Assembly (NCBI GenBank): GCA_964475205.1
Contig: CAYYVQ010000033.1
Location: 1-29,201, forward strand
Length of the DNA: 29,201 nucleotides
Reading direction: 5' to 3'
Source of the DNA: CAYSRM01 sp964475205
Lineage (GTDB): Bacteria > Verrucomicrobiota > Kiritimatiellia > UBA8416 > CAYSRM01
The notes beneath the pieces are model-generated. The model did no database searches and was not told the DNA's origin. It worked only from the letters and a program-made list of their open reading frames with translations. The number at the start of each line of letters is the position of its first letter. Position 1 is the first letter of the stretch. Shown in pieces: positions 1-8,303 of this stretch. A program made the position numbers and the translations under genes.

Positions 1-2
1 CA

Positions 3-188
3 AAAAATCTTATGCGACCGTATCTCATTGTTGATGCCTCCATGGAAGTGAACCTCGAAATGATTGTGGACTGGCTTCGAAGAAACAATGTCAGGATCCT
101 GAACGTTGCCGGCCCCCGCGAAAGCACATCTCCGGGAATCTACGAGAAGGCATTCAATATTCTCTCCGCAATTTTCAGCCTGCTGTAG
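3..188 (+). CDS. Putative molybdenum-carrier-like protein, C-terminal part only
   Basis: An open frame enters from the left edge and stops with TAG at 186-188; the visible 61 residues are the C-terminus. The segment LNVAGPRESTSPGIYEKA closely matches, from memory, the end of the putative molybdenum carrier family (PF12694), a Rossmann-fold family related to the YpsA/lysine-decarboxylase-like proteins. Family members usually end with this loop and one more helix, as seen here. The function of the family is not firmly established and nothing in this fragment shows a substrate. An internal ATG at 12 exists, but the frame stays open upstream of it, so the true start lies outside the window. The gene converges on hisF, with only 21 bases between the two stop codons. 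Confidence 0.72.
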   Translation, partial: KNLMRPYLIVDASMEVNLEMIVDWLRRNNVRILNVAGPRESTSPGIYEKAFNILSAIFSLL

Positions 189-209
189 CCCTCTGAAGGA
201 ACACGAACT

Positions 210-983
210 TCACCATCGCTCTCTTACCGGGACGCCTGCTTGAGACAGCACCCGCTTTATTTCAGGGATCGTATATTCTTCGCGGTGAATCATTCCGGCA
301 ATAATAGCCGCGTCAGCGCCGGCATTACTGAAAACCTCCACCAGGTGTTCAGGCGTTCCTGCTCCGCCGGAAGCCACGACTGGAACCGGGACATTTTCCG
401 CTATCATACGCGTGAGGTTGATTTCAAAACCTTCACCGGTCCCGTCCGCGTCAACAGAGTTTACAACGATCTCTCCGGCGCCAAGATCGACGGCTTTCTT
501 TGCCCACTCCAGGGCGTCAATCCCGGTCCGTTCGCGGAAACCTTTAACAGTTATCTCGTAACCCGAGGGGAACTCTTCGCCTGCGCTGACAGGGTCCATG
601 CCAAGAACAATGCATTGTGAACCGAATGCCTCAGCCCCTTCCCGGACTATCTCAGGGTTGCGTACAGCAAGCGAATTTACCGAGACTTTTTCCGCGCCTG
701 CCAGAAGAACGTTTGCCATATCATCCAGACCTGAGATTCCACCTCCAACTGCGAAAGGTATACGTATCGCTTCTGCAACTTCCCTGACCATGTCAATATC
801 AATCGGCCGGCTCTGGGCTGATGCGGTAATGTCATAAAAAACCAGTTCATCGCAGCCTTCTTCATAATATTTCGCAGCCAGCTCTACGGGGTCGCCCATA
901 TCGACATTGTCCTTGAACTTCACTCCCTTGGTCACTCGCCGGTCGTGTATATCAAGGCATGGAATTATTCTTTTGGTCAGCAT
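210..983 (-). CDS. hisF: Imidazole glycerol phosphate synthase, cyclase subunit HisF
   Basis: HisF is the (beta/alpha)8 cyclase that uses ammonia from HisH to turn PRFAR into imidazole glycerol phosphate and AICAR in histidine synthesis. The 257-residue product has the usual family length. The two catalytic aspartates fall at the canonical positions: Asp11 in RIIPCLD and Asp130 in VLGMDP. The phosphate-binding glycines of the barrel are present (AVGGGIS, VASGGAG). The frame extends upstream to a TTG, but the ATG at 983 is preceded by AGGAGAG and gives the normal N-terminus MLTKRIIPCLD, so it is taken as the start. The gene lies 48 bases downstream of hisH on the same strand, so the two subunits are probably co-expressed. 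The residues after Asp130 (PVSAG) differ from the commonest HisF sequence, but the barrel pattern is intact. Confidence 0.95.
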   Translation of the reverse strand: MLTKRIIPCLDIHDRRVTKGVKFKDNVDMGDPVELAAKYYEEGCDELVFYDITASAQSRPIDIDMVREVAEAIRIPFAVGGGISGLDDMANVLLAGAEKVSVNSLAVRNPEIVREGAEAFGSQCIVLGMDPVSAGEEFPSGYEITVKGFRERTGIDALEWAKKAVDLGAGEIVVNSVDADGTGEGFEINLTRMIAENVPVPVVASGGAGTPEHLVEVFSNAGADAAIIAGMIHREEYTIPEIKRVLSQAGVPVRERW

Positions 984-1031
984 GTTCTCTCCTGACAACT
1001 TAAGATTTGCCTGGTTTATTTCATGAATAGA

Positions 1032-1664
1032 TCAGGCTGTTTCCTTTTCAGGGTTCCAGCCGCAGAAGTTGGAAAGGAGCCGCAACCCCACCCTGCCCGA
1101 CTTTTCCGGGTGAAACTGGGTCGCCGCCAGCGACCCGGCAGTTACCACCGATGCGAATTCAACCCCTGCGTATGTTGTTTGAGCAAGCACAGCTTCAGGA
1201 TTCGCGGGCGAAGGATAGTAGCTGTGCACAAAATAGAATTCGCTGTCGTCCTCAATGCCTTCAAATACAGGATGCTGCTTTGTCAGGCGGACCCGGTTCC
1301 AGCCCATTTGCGGAACTTTGTCCCAGTGGCTTTCGGGTTTAAATTTTTTTACAGAGCCCTCAATAATGCCAAGGCATTCAACCCCGCCGTCTTCTTCAGA
1401 ACGCTCAAAAACAATTTGAGTGCCCAGGCAGATGCCGAGCGTGGGGATGCCTTTCTCAACGGCTGCTGCTATTGCCCTGGCTATTCCCGTTGAGCTCAAT
1501 GTGCGCATTGCGGCGCCCGCCGCGCCTACGCCCGGAAATATCACCCTGTCCGAAGCCAGTATCTTTTCCGGCTCCGGCGTTATAATGCACGGCTGGCCTA
1601 TGGCTTCAAGCGCCAGCCTGACGCTGGTCAGATTTCCCGCTTTATAATCGACTACCGCTATCAT
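1032..1664 (-). CDS. hisH: Imidazole glycerol phosphate synthase, glutamine amidotransferase subunit HisH
   Basis: HisH is the class I glutaminase partner of HisF: it hydrolyses glutamine and channels ammonia into the HisF barrel. The 210-residue protein is of normal length. The catalytic triad is visible as Cys79 in GICLGTQ, and His185 and Glu187 in QFHPEKSG. The N-terminal MIAVVDYKAGNL and the PGVGA oxyanion-strand region also fit the family. The nucleophile elbow reads CLGTQ where CLGMQ is commoner, a conservative change. It starts at an ATG and lies between hisF (downstream) and the FAD oxidoreductase gene (upstream, 65 bases away). All four genes from 4309 to 210 point the same way and could share a transcript, although the first two are not histidine genes. 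Confidence 0.95.
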   Translation of the reverse strand: MIAVVDYKAGNLTSVRLALEAIGQPCIITPEPEKILASDRVIFPGVGAAGAAMRTLSSTGIARAIAAAVEKGIPTLGICLGTQIVFERSEEDGGVECLGIIEGSVKKFKPESHWDKVPQMGWNRVRLTKQHPVFEGIEDDSEFYFVHSYYPSPANPEAVLAQTTYAGVEFASVVTAGSLAATQFHPEKSGRVGLRLLSNFCGWNPEKETA

Positions 1665-1729
1665 TCCGCCCCTCTTTCTCAGCCGACGCTATAAAAATAG
1701 AAACTCGCCTCATGTCGAGATTATCGAGA

Positions 1730-2986
1730 TCACGCATCGGCATCAGGCACAATAGCGTTATGTTTCCTGAGCGTGCCACGAACATCCTCTATCGGCAGAT
1801 CTTCCGGGTCCATACCTGTCCGGGCGCTCAGCGCGGCCATACCTCCTGCCGCCTGCCCCATGGCCATGCATGGGCATTCCACACGCAAGGCCGAATTCGC
1901 TTCGCGGTCACTGGAAAGACATCGGCCGGCAACGAGAAGGCGCCGGCTGCCTGCGGGCAGCAACGCGCCGCGTGGAATTGTAGGCAGAACATTTTCTCCC
2001 AACTCTCGCTTATTAATGCCCTTCCCGTCATGAAGGTGTTCGTCGACGGGATAGAAGGCGTAGCAGACAGCGTCTTCGTACATCTTCCCCGCCTCATATT
2101 CGGACACGGTAACGGTTTTTTTCCCCTTTATAGTAACAGTCTCGCGAATACCGATTTCGGGGCAGACCCAGTCAATCCGGAAATTCTCAAGACCCGGCTG
2201 TTTGCGAAGAAAACGATACATGCGAAGCAGGGCTTTGCGGCCTTCAATCTCAGCCTGCGACCGGCCTTCACTGGTATGAGCTTCAGGCGCGTGGATATGG
2301 TTTGCGTTATTTCCGTATTTCTTAAGCAATCCTCGCGGTCCATCGTTGTACCAGGCGACGTCCGTGGTCAGAATTTCACCCGCCTCAATGGCTTGATCAG
2401 CGGCGGTTTTCAAAGCGGAATAATCCAGAGCCGCGGGATCGTAACCGGAACATCTGAATGATAACGTCGCCGGTTGCTCAATTTCAGGACGGACCAACTC
2501 GAAGCCCGCCAATTCGACAACATTGGCATCGCCGGTAGCGTCAATAAGAGTCCCGGCCCGAAAAGATTTCAACCCGCTTTTCGTACAAATCCGGACTGTC
2601 CATACGTCATCATCAAAACTCGCAGCAGCGGGCATGGCGTGGAAAAGAAGATCGGCGCCTGCATCAAGAACAGCCTTATCAGCCGCGGCCGCAAAAATTG
2701 CCGCGTCAATCGGCACGTGCCGAGCGCCTTCCTCCGGTGCCGGCAACGGCTGCCCGGTTTCCGCATAGACTTTGCAAAGCAGCTCCCATCCAATGCCGCT
2801 TATCACCTGGCGGCCATGAGCGAAGAAATGAGCCGGATAGTTGATTCCGCCAATTGTCATTGTGCCGCCGAGCATTCCGTTCTTTTCCGCAAGCAGAGTT
2901 TCGGCGCCCTCTCGCCCGGCCTGAATAGCTGCTGTTACCCCCGCAGTTCCCCCTCCTATTACTATAACGTCATATTTCGATTTCAT
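1730..2986 (-). CDS. FAD-dependent oxidoreductase of the FAD_oxidored (PF12831) type
   Basis: The 418-residue protein opens with a Rossmann dinucleotide fold: GGGTAG at residues 11-16, followed by an acidic residue (Glu34 in LLAEKNG) expected to bind the FAD ribose, then MLGGTMTIGGIN. The C-terminal part (around residues 340-390) carries the second FAD-contact segment, with GRCLSSDREANSALRV and AMGQAAGG. This pattern is typical of the large FAD_oxidored family common in PVC and Bacteroidota genomes that degrade polysaccharides; substrates of most members are unknown. No signal peptide is seen, so a cytoplasmic enzyme is likely. It lies 30 bases downstream of the GH29 fucosidase and is probably co-transcribed with it, which suggests but does not prove a role in sugar metabolism. 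The ribosome-binding site is weak (AGAAGA). Confidence 0.85.
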   Translation of the reverse strand: MKSKYDVIVIGGGTAGVTAAIQAGREGAETLLAEKNGMLGGTMTIGGINYPAHFFAHGRQVISGIGWELLCKVYAETGQPLPAPEEGARHVPIDAAIFAAAADKAVLDAGADLLFHAMPAAASFDDDVWTVRICTKSGLKSFRAGTLIDATGDANVVELAGFELVRPEIEQPATLSFRCSGYDPAALDYSALKTAADQAIEAGEILTTDVAWYNDGPRGLLKKYGNNANHIHAPEAHTSEGRSQAEIEGRKALLRMYRFLRKQPGLENFRIDWVCPEIGIRETVTIKGKKTVTVSEYEAGKMYEDAVCYAFYPVDEHLHDGKGINKRELGENVLPTIPRGALLPAGSRRLLVAGRCLSSDREANSALRVECPCMAMGQAAGGMAALSARTGMDPEDLPIEDVRGTLRKHNAIVPDADA

Positions 2987-3016
2987 CTGTATCTTCTAAC
3001 TCGCTGATAAATCAGG

Positions 3017-4309
3017 TTAAAATTCTCCCGAGTAGTCCTTTCCGCCGTGCAATGCGGTCTGAAGACTGCCCTTCACATATCGCGGTTCTTCTTCGAATTC
3101 AAATTCTATTACCGGCATGCCTGCTATCGGATCCGGGCTGGACTCCGGAAGATCCTTCAGGACAATTCGCTGGCCCTGCTGTTCAAATTTCACCGGCATG
3201 CCATCCGGGAGCAACCGCACCGCCTTGAGAGGAGTCATGAAGCCGCCGACCCCGGTTTCTCTGCCTGGCCAGATGCGGCACCAGAAAAAAGCGCGGTTGC
3301 CTTTGCGCGACCAGTGACCACAGCCGCTGGCGCGGTAGGAAGCGCGGTCCATTCCGCCGTATACAGCCTCGCCGTACTTCTCCAGCCAGCGCCCGGTTTG
3401 ACGAAGCGGCTCGACCGCTTCCTCAGGCACAGAACCGTCGGGAGCCGGACCTATGTTGAGCAGCAAATTGCCGGCTCCACTGCAGGCCATATTGAGCATT
3501 CGCAGGATGCCCCTCACATTGTAGCTGTCGGGCACAACCTGTTCGGACGGCACATATCCCCAACTGCTTCCGTTAAAAGTCATGCATGCCTCCCAGTCGC
3601 GTTCTTCGGCCGTGACATGCCCTTCCGGAGTGCCGAAATCCTCCGGCAGTCTTGAGCGGTTATTGATGATGATCTGCGGCTGCAACTCGCGAGCCATCTG
3701 ATTCATCTGCAGCGATTCCCAGCCTTCCGCCGATTTAAAAGGCAGCGGCACGTCATACCAGAGCAGATCTATCCGGCCATAGTTGCTGAGCAGTTCATTC
3801 ACACAACCCTGGGTGAAATCAAGGAAACGGCGCCTGGCGGCCGGATCGTAAGCGCAGCTTCCTCCGTCGGGATGATGCCAGTCCATCAGGGAGTAGTAGA
3901 AACCGATTTTCAGGTTGAACTCCCTGCATGCTTCCACGTACTCGGCCACGATATCGCGTTTCGGGCCGCGTTTGACCGAATTGTAATCAGTCTGCCGGGT
4001 GCCCCACAGGCAGAACCCTTCGTGGTGCTTTGTGGTAAGAACCATGTATTTCATTCCCGCCTCGGAAGCCAGCCTGGCCCACTCGCGCGGGCAACCCTTA
4101 CGCGGCTGGAACCTGTCGGCCAGCGGGTCGTACTCTTCGGGAGGAATGTTTTCCATCGCAAGCGCCCATTCGTTGCGTCCCAAAAGCGAGTAAGTTCCGT
4201 AGTGAACAAACATGCCGAAACGAGCCTGACGCCACCATTCCATACGTTTGTCGCGCGTGTTTGCAATTTCTTCCTCGTAATCTTTGAGGCATAAAAGTTT
4301 CTTATTCAT
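3017..4309 (-). CDS. Alpha-L-fucosidase-like glycoside hydrolase, family GH29
   Basis: The 430-residue protein has the GH29 barrel: WWRQARFGMFVHYGTYS near residue 25, the HHEGFCLW motif at 95-102, and IDLLWYD ending at Asp186, the position of the GH29 nucleophile. The usual residue after the nucleophile is Gly (WFDG); here the sequence is WYDVP, a departure that could affect activity or specificity. The general acid/base of GH29 is poorly conserved and is not assigned. A barrel segment NLLLNIGPAPDG, typical of the family, is present near residue 285. There is no signal peptide, so it should act inside the cell on imported oligosaccharides. An AAGGAAT ribosome-binding site precedes the ATG. 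It is the first gene of a possible four-gene unit running to hisF. Confidence 0.9.
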   Translation of the reverse strand: MNKKLLCLKDYEEEIANTRDKRMEWWRQARFGMFVHYGTYSLLGRNEWALAMENIPPEEYDPLADRFQPRKGCPREWARLASEAGMKYMVLTTKHHEGFCLWGTRQTDYNSVKRGPKRDIVAEYVEACREFNLKIGFYYSLMDWHHPDGGSCAYDPAARRRFLDFTQGCVNELLSNYGRIDLLWYDVPLPFKSAEGWESLQMNQMARELQPQIIINNRSRLPEDFGTPEGHVTAEERDWEACMTFNGSSWGYVPSEQVVPDSYNVRGILRMLNMACSGAGNLLLNIGPAPDGSVPEEAVEPLRQTGRWLEKYGEAVYGGMDRASYRASGCGHWSRKGNRAFFWCRIWPGRETGVGGFMTPLKAVRLLPDGMPVKFEQQGQRIVLKDLPESSPDPIAGMPVIEFEFEEEPRYVKGSLQTALHGGKDYSGEF

Positions 4310-4337
4310 TTCTTATTCCTTGATCCAGCATCTCATA

Positions 4338-4513
4338 CAGAATTCTGATTAACCCACAAAATCAGGAAACATTCAATAGAAATCAGGAACCCGCCTGCGC
4401 GACGTTCGTCGCGCAGCAAGCCACCCATGCACAGACGCTTGAACGCTCTTCCGCCGGATGGCAGACAGGCAGCGACGAAATTCTGTGAGATATGCGGGTT
4501 AAATTCTGATGAA
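4338..4513. repeat. Palindromic extragenic element with a central hairpin
   Basis: This 383-base gap between genes (4310-4692) contains an element bounded by inverted copies of TTAACCC(A/G)CA: TTAACCCACA at 4349-4358 and TGCGGGTTAA at 4493-4502. In its middle, 4395-4416 is a perfect 10-bp stem with a 2-base centre (CTGCGCGACG/CGTCGCGCAG). The part at 4472-4500, read on the minus strand, matches 13894-13922 on the plus strand at 24 of 29 positions, which suggests a dispersed repeat family. A 61-residue open frame on the minus strand (4333-4518) almost exactly spans the element; it looks like a by-product of the repeat and is not called as a gene. Whether the element is mobile cannot be told from one window. 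Confidence 0.5.
4359..4389 (-). promoter_or_regulatory. Two direct copies of AAATCAGGAA, 21 bp apart, upstream of the fucosidase gene
   Basis: The decamer AAATCAGGAA occurs at 4359-4368 and again at 4380-4389 in the same orientation. The 21-bp period is two helical turns, which would place two bound protein domains on the same DNA face. The copies lie 50-80 bases upstream of the fucosidase start, a normal place for a regulator site. They also lie inside the repeat element at 4338-4513, so they may simply belong to that repeat. No regulator gene is nearby to support the reading. Confidence 0.3.
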
Positions 4514-4692
4514 TTCATAAATAAGGACGGAATCCATGTGTAAATCTTCGAATATTTGAACCCCAGGAGAGCAGGCTTATGGTTGGGAGAAGAAAATTAG
4601 GATAGGGTATATTCTGTTTGAGTTGATTTTTTTTATTGAGAATCTCGACGGGACAGTCTTTACTGTGTCAACCACTGAAGGAGATATCCCGA

Positions 4693-6012
4693 ATGAGTCG
4701 GAATCTGTCTGGTCCTGAGAAGGTAGCCTATCTTGCGAATGTGATTAGTCTTGCCGGCGTAGATCGAAAAGCGGAGCCGGAGAAAAGACTTTTTCTAAGA
4801 GATGTTGCCGATCGCATCGGAGCAAGCGAAACACATCTTCAGGAAGCAAGCGAACTTGTATCTTCCGGTAGATACAGGCTGAAGCCAGGCCCCGACCCTG
4901 CTACCCGCATGGCCAATATCGAGGATATGGTATCCATGAGCCTGGTCGATGGGGAAATGAATAATAACGAAACCCGGCCCATTGACAGTCTTGCCGGCAT
5001 TATGAAACTGAGTAACGCTGATATGGACCAGGTGATCAAACGCAGCCGCAACCGACTCCGAACGTTCAGGGCAGACAATCCTCAGATCAATCCTGGAAGC
5101 GGACAGAAAGAAAATCTTCGGCCTCATCCTCAACCGTCAGAGCTTTCCAAAACCGCGGATGCTCCGGGGCTTCAGTCATTCAAAGGGCAATACCGGCAAT
5201 CGCCGGAACTGATGGATACACCCGGCCAGATGGTTGCGCCCGACGGCGCGGGAGTTGCGCCGGGAATAGAGCCGGTGACAACCGATTATCGAGCTCCTTC
5301 TGAAAGGCAGAAACACACTCCTCAAATTGAGTGGTCGGATAAAGAGGAGCGGCCGACTGCCGAGATAGTATCTGAAACTTCTCGGGAAACCAGGTCTGTA
5401 AGCGAAACCCAGTCGGGTTTTCAGACCGAAAAGAATGAAACAGACAAGGAGTCTGTAACCAGTTGCATGCGAAAAAGGGAAAGGTCTGAATATCCGGTGG
5501 AGTATTGTTTCGGGGCCGGCTCGGGAAAAGTCAATCCATGGGGTTGCCGGCTTCTGAATATGGACTGGTGTCCTGAAGCAGACTGGCTGACGTGCGGACA
5601 ATTTCGCGATGACCGTGCTTTTCTTGTTAATAAGGAAGGTATTGGTAAAATGCTTGCTGAGCGCATGAAGCTGGTCAGTAGTTGTCCTTATTTCAACAGA
5701 TCCTTTGCCCGCACATTTCTGGATGAAATGCCCGCGATAATTATGAAGAGCCGGAGATGGGGATACAGGCGCGCCGCTCCCGGAGCACAGGTGAAACGGA
5801 CAATTTATTTCAGGGAATATATCCAGGGGCTGCCAACGTCGGTAAGAATAGACGCGGACGGTATGTCGCCGGAATCTAACCGGGAGGCAATGATTCTTAT
5901 AGAAAACGCAGGGAAAAAAGCCGGGCGCAGGGTCAATACTGCGGTCCTTGAGGCAACAGATTTCTGTGTGTCGAGTTGCGACCGCCCCGTAAAAGGACAG
6001 TGTTATGCTTGA
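4693..6012 (+). CDS. TerB-like N-terminal domain protein with an unrecognised Cys-containing C-terminal domain
   Basis: The frame stays open up to a TTG at 4636, but the ATG at 4693 has AAGGAG nine bases upstream and is chosen, giving 439 residues. Residues about 8-118 look like a TerB-type helical bundle: two similar halves each carry an acidic turn followed by a Glu (AGVDRKAEPEK around 21-31, LVDGEMNNNE around 85-93), as in TerB proteins, which bind metal through such acids. Residues about 125-280 are a polar, Pro/Glu/Ser-rich linker. Residues about 285-439 form a separate domain I do not recognise, with several cysteines (NMDWCPEADWLTCGQF; DFCVSSCDRPVKGQC at the end). No signal peptide or membrane segment is seen, so it is probably cytoplasmic. 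It overlaps the next gene by 8 bases and begins the SPFH gene set, so it is likely the cytoplasmic partner of that membrane system. Confidence 0.68.
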   Translation: MSRNLSGPEKVAYLANVISLAGVDRKAEPEKRLFLRDVADRIGASETHLQEASELVSSGRYRLKPGPDPATRMANIEDMVSMSLVDGEMNNNETRPIDSLAGIMKLSNADMDQVIKRSRNRLRTFRADNPQINPGSGQKENLRPHPQPSELSKTADAPGLQSFKGQYRQSPELMDTPGQMVAPDGAGVAPGIEPVTTDYRAPSERQKHTPQIEWSDKEERPTAEIVSETSRETRSVSETQSGFQTEKNETDKESVTSCMRKRERSEYPVEYCFGAGSGKVNPWGCRLLNMDWCPEADWLTCGQFRDDRAFLVNKEGIGKMLAERMKLVSSCPYFNRSFARTFLDEMPAIIMKSRRWGYRRAAPGAQVKRTIYFREYIQGLPTSVRIDADGMSPESNREAMILIENAGKKAGRRVNTAVLEATDFCVSSCDRPVKGQCYA

Positions 6013-6601
6013 ATGGTGGAACGGACTTGAGGGGGTAACCCGGGGATTTTACTGCGCGGCTGCATTTTTCAGTGTTTTCTTTGTGTGGCAGATGATAGCA
6101 GCGCTGATAGGGGCTGACGAAGGTGGCGCGGACGCTGCCGAGGGCGGGGCCGTTGAGGATTTTGCTCCTGATGCCGAGGGGGCATCTGATTCCAGTTTAT
6201 CTGCTTTCAGGCTGCTCAGCCTTCGATCTGTGCTCACATTTCTGACTTTGTTCACATGGGGGACGGCTCTTTACCTGGATCAGGGCAAAGCGCTCAACAA
6301 GGCAATGGGGATTTCGGCCTTGTGGGGGTTGGTGGGTATGCTCAGTGTTACGGGTCTTCTCTACCTGTTTATGAAAATGGTGCATACCGGAACAAAAAGA
6401 ATCGAATCATGCATTGGCGCGAAGGGAGTTGTTTACGTTGACATTCCCGAAAACGGAACCGGCGAGGTAAGGGTGCCGGTAAGCAACATAATGTCTCACG
6501 TCAAAGCGCGTTCGGCTGATGGCAGGAAAATAACAAGCGGGACGCCTGTAAAGGTGATACGCAGATTGGATCAAACAACAGTAGAAGTGGACAGAGCTTA
6601 G
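6005..6601 (+). CDS. NfeD/YqiJ/YuaF-like membrane protein with C-terminal OB-fold
   Basis: The 198-residue protein has hydrophobic spans at about 15-35, 74-91 and 102-125, an acidic Gly/Ala-rich loop between the first two, and a C-terminal beta-rich region (137-198) starting GAKGVVYVDIPENGTGEV that resembles the OB-fold of NfeD family proteins. Proteins of this kind are encoded next to flotillins (yqiJ-yqiK, yuaF-floT) and are thought to work with them in membrane microdomains. Here a flotillin gene follows directly, which strongly supports the call. The start overlaps the TerB-like gene by 8 bases and has AAAAGGAC upstream, so translational coupling is likely. The sequence resembles YqiJ/YuaF more in layout than in exact residues. 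Confidence 0.8.
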   Translation: MLEWWNGLEGVTRGFYCAAAFFSVFFVWQMIAALIGADEGGADAAEGGAVEDFAPDAEGASDSSLSAFRLLSLRSVLTFLTLFTWGTALYLDQGKALNKAMGISALWGLVGMLSVTGLLYLFMKMVHTGTKRIESCIGAKGVVYVDIPENGTGEVRVPVSNIMSHVKARSADGRKITSGTPVKVIRRLDQTTVEVDRA

Positions 6602-6628
6602 ACAGCCTGGACTGGAAGGGGGTCGGAA

Positions 6629-8146
6629 GTGAACGAGTTCCTCGCGACAACAAGCATGATAGTGGCACAAGCGGAAACAACCGGTGAGGGCGGCATACCG
6701 ATACCGTTGATCCTCGCGTTGATACTGGCGGCCGCGGTAATTGTCATGTTTATCGGATTTCTAAAACGATACCGCAGGTGTCCATCAAACAAGATACTTG
6801 TTATCTATGGTAAAACTTCACGCGGCGTAGCCAAATGTGTGCATGGTGGAGCCGCTTTTGTATGGCCACTGATCCAGGCGTATGAATACCTGGATCTTGA
6901 ACCGTTTGTAGTTCCTATCGATCTCAAGAATGCTCTTTCCTTTGAGAATATTCGTGTGACGGTTCCTACCACCGTCACTGCTGCGATTTCAACTGAGTCG
7001 GGAATCATGGAAAACGCGGCCATCAGGCTGCTGGCTCTGTCGTCCGAACAGATCGAAAACCAGGCGCAGGACATTATTCTCGGTCAGATGCGCGCAGTCA
7101 TAGCTACCATGCGCATTGAAGAAATCAACCAGGACCGCCAGGCCTTTCTGGCCAAAGTCAATGAAGCTGTATCCGGCGAGCTTGAGAAGATCGGGCTTCA
7201 ACTCATAAACGTCAACATCAGGGACATAGAAGATGAATCAGGCTACATAGTCGCGCTCGGTCGCAGGGCTGCAGCCGAGGCCATTAACCAGGCAAACATT
7301 GATGTCGCCGAGCAGGAAAAACGCGGACAGACTGGCGTGGCTGAAAGGCAGAGAGACCAGCGAGTCGCTGTGGCTGCGGCCAATGCCGATGCAGAGATAG
7401 GCGAGGCAACCGCCGACCGTGACCGTCGTGTTAAATCCGCTGACCTCGATGCTCAGGCAACTGAGGGAGAAACCGGATCTGAAGCACAGAAAGCGGAGTA
7501 CAAGGCTAACCAGAAAGTGGCAGAGGAAGAAGCCCGGAACCGCGGCGAATCCGCAGCCCGGCAAGCTGACGGAGCAATCAGGGTTGCCGACGAAAATGCA
7601 CAGGAGAAGGCCGAGCATGCCCGTGCTGAACGAGAGGCAGCCAGGCTCAACGCCGAAGTTGTGGTGCCGGCAAACGCAAATCGCGAAAAGGTTATTATCA
7701 ACGCCGATGCCGATAAGCAGAAATCTATTCGTATTGCCGAAGGAGAAGCCGCAGCCATACTTGCCAGGATGGAAGCCGAAGGAAAGGGTGTGCAAGCCAT
7801 ACTTGCGGCCAAGGCTGACGGCTATTCGGATCTGGTCAAAGCCTGCTCCACCGCAGAAGAGGCTGCTTCGCTGTTGCTCATCGAAAAGCTGCAGGAAATT
7901 GCTGCGATTCAGGCACAGGCGATTCAGGATCTGCCTATCGAAAAGATATTTGTCTGGGACTCAGGCAGCAACGATGGAGGTATGTCGGGCCTGGGTCAGC
8001 GGCTTATGGGAGCGTTGCCTCCAATGCACGAGCTTGCAAAGCAGATCGGGCTTGATTTGCCTGAATACCTCGGCAAGACGACAGGAAAGACTGACTCCGG
8101 TTCGCCCGAACCCGAAACCAAAGAGAAGGAAGCCGACGCTAAATGA
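6629..8146 (+). CDS. Flotillin-type SPFH protein (YqiK/FloT-like)
   Basis: The 505-residue product starts at GTG (6629); an in-frame ATG at 6656 is possible. A single membrane span lies at about 24-44, followed by an SPFH/band 7 domain (about 47-225; MRAVIATMRIEEINQDRQAF and IGLQLINVNIRDIEDESGYI are flotillin hallmarks). Then comes a long Ala/Glu/Arg-rich coiled coil (about 212-405) with repeated EA and AE pairs, and a more variable tail ending in a charged Lys/Glu stretch. Flotillins form ring or cage oligomers on the cytoplasmic membrane that organise proteins and fluidity. The neighbouring NfeD-like gene is the standard partner. Two more SPFH genes follow, which is unusual for a flotillin operon. 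Confidence 0.92.
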   Translation: MNEFLATTSMIVAQAETTGEGGIPIPLILALILAAAVIVMFIGFLKRYRRCPSNKILVIYGKTSRGVAKCVHGGAAFVWPLIQAYEYLDLEPFVVPIDLKNALSFENIRVTVPTTVTAAISTESGIMENAAIRLLALSSEQIENQAQDIILGQMRAVIATMRIEEINQDRQAFLAKVNEAVSGELEKIGLQLINVNIRDIEDESGYIVALGRRAAAEAINQANIDVAEQEKRGQTGVAERQRDQRVAVAAANADAEIGEATADRDRRVKSADLDAQATEGETGSEAQKAEYKANQKVAEEEARNRGESAARQADGAIRVADENAQEKAEHARAEREAARLNAEVVVPANANREKVIINADADKQKSIRIAEGEAAAILARMEAEGKGVQAILAAKADGYSDLVKACSTAEEAASLLLIEKLQEIAAIQAQAIQDLPIEKIFVWDSGSNDGGMSGLGQRLMGALPPMHELAKQIGLDLPEYLGKTTGKTDSGSPEPETKEKEADAK

Positions 8147-8162
8147 TCCATAATTTCGGGGT

Positions 8163-8208
8163 TCAGGCTCAAGGCCTTTCATTTTGTTGTCTTGCCTGAG
8201 AGGTTTTT
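8163..8208 (+). terminator. Possible weak terminator or attenuator inside the SPFH operon
   Basis: In the 157-base gap after the flotillin gene, TCAGGC (8163-8168) pairs with GCCTGA (8194-8199), with an inner AAG/CTT extension and a two-base bulge, and is followed by GAGG and TTTTT (8204-8208). The loop is long and the stem interrupted, so this is a weak candidate. If real it would lower expression of the last two SPFH genes relative to the flotillin. Confidence 0.3.
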
Positions 8209-8303
8209 CAATTTACAGGTTTGATGTATGACGAGGATATGGGAATAGTCAGTCTTCTATTCCAGCCGTTGGTTTTTTCAACGCGTAACAATGGAGGCTT
8301 AGT

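Noticed and set aside
4333..4518. 61-residue open frame on the minus strand
   Set aside because: It spans the palindromic repeat element almost exactly, has no ribosome-binding site and no protein-like conservation that I recognise.
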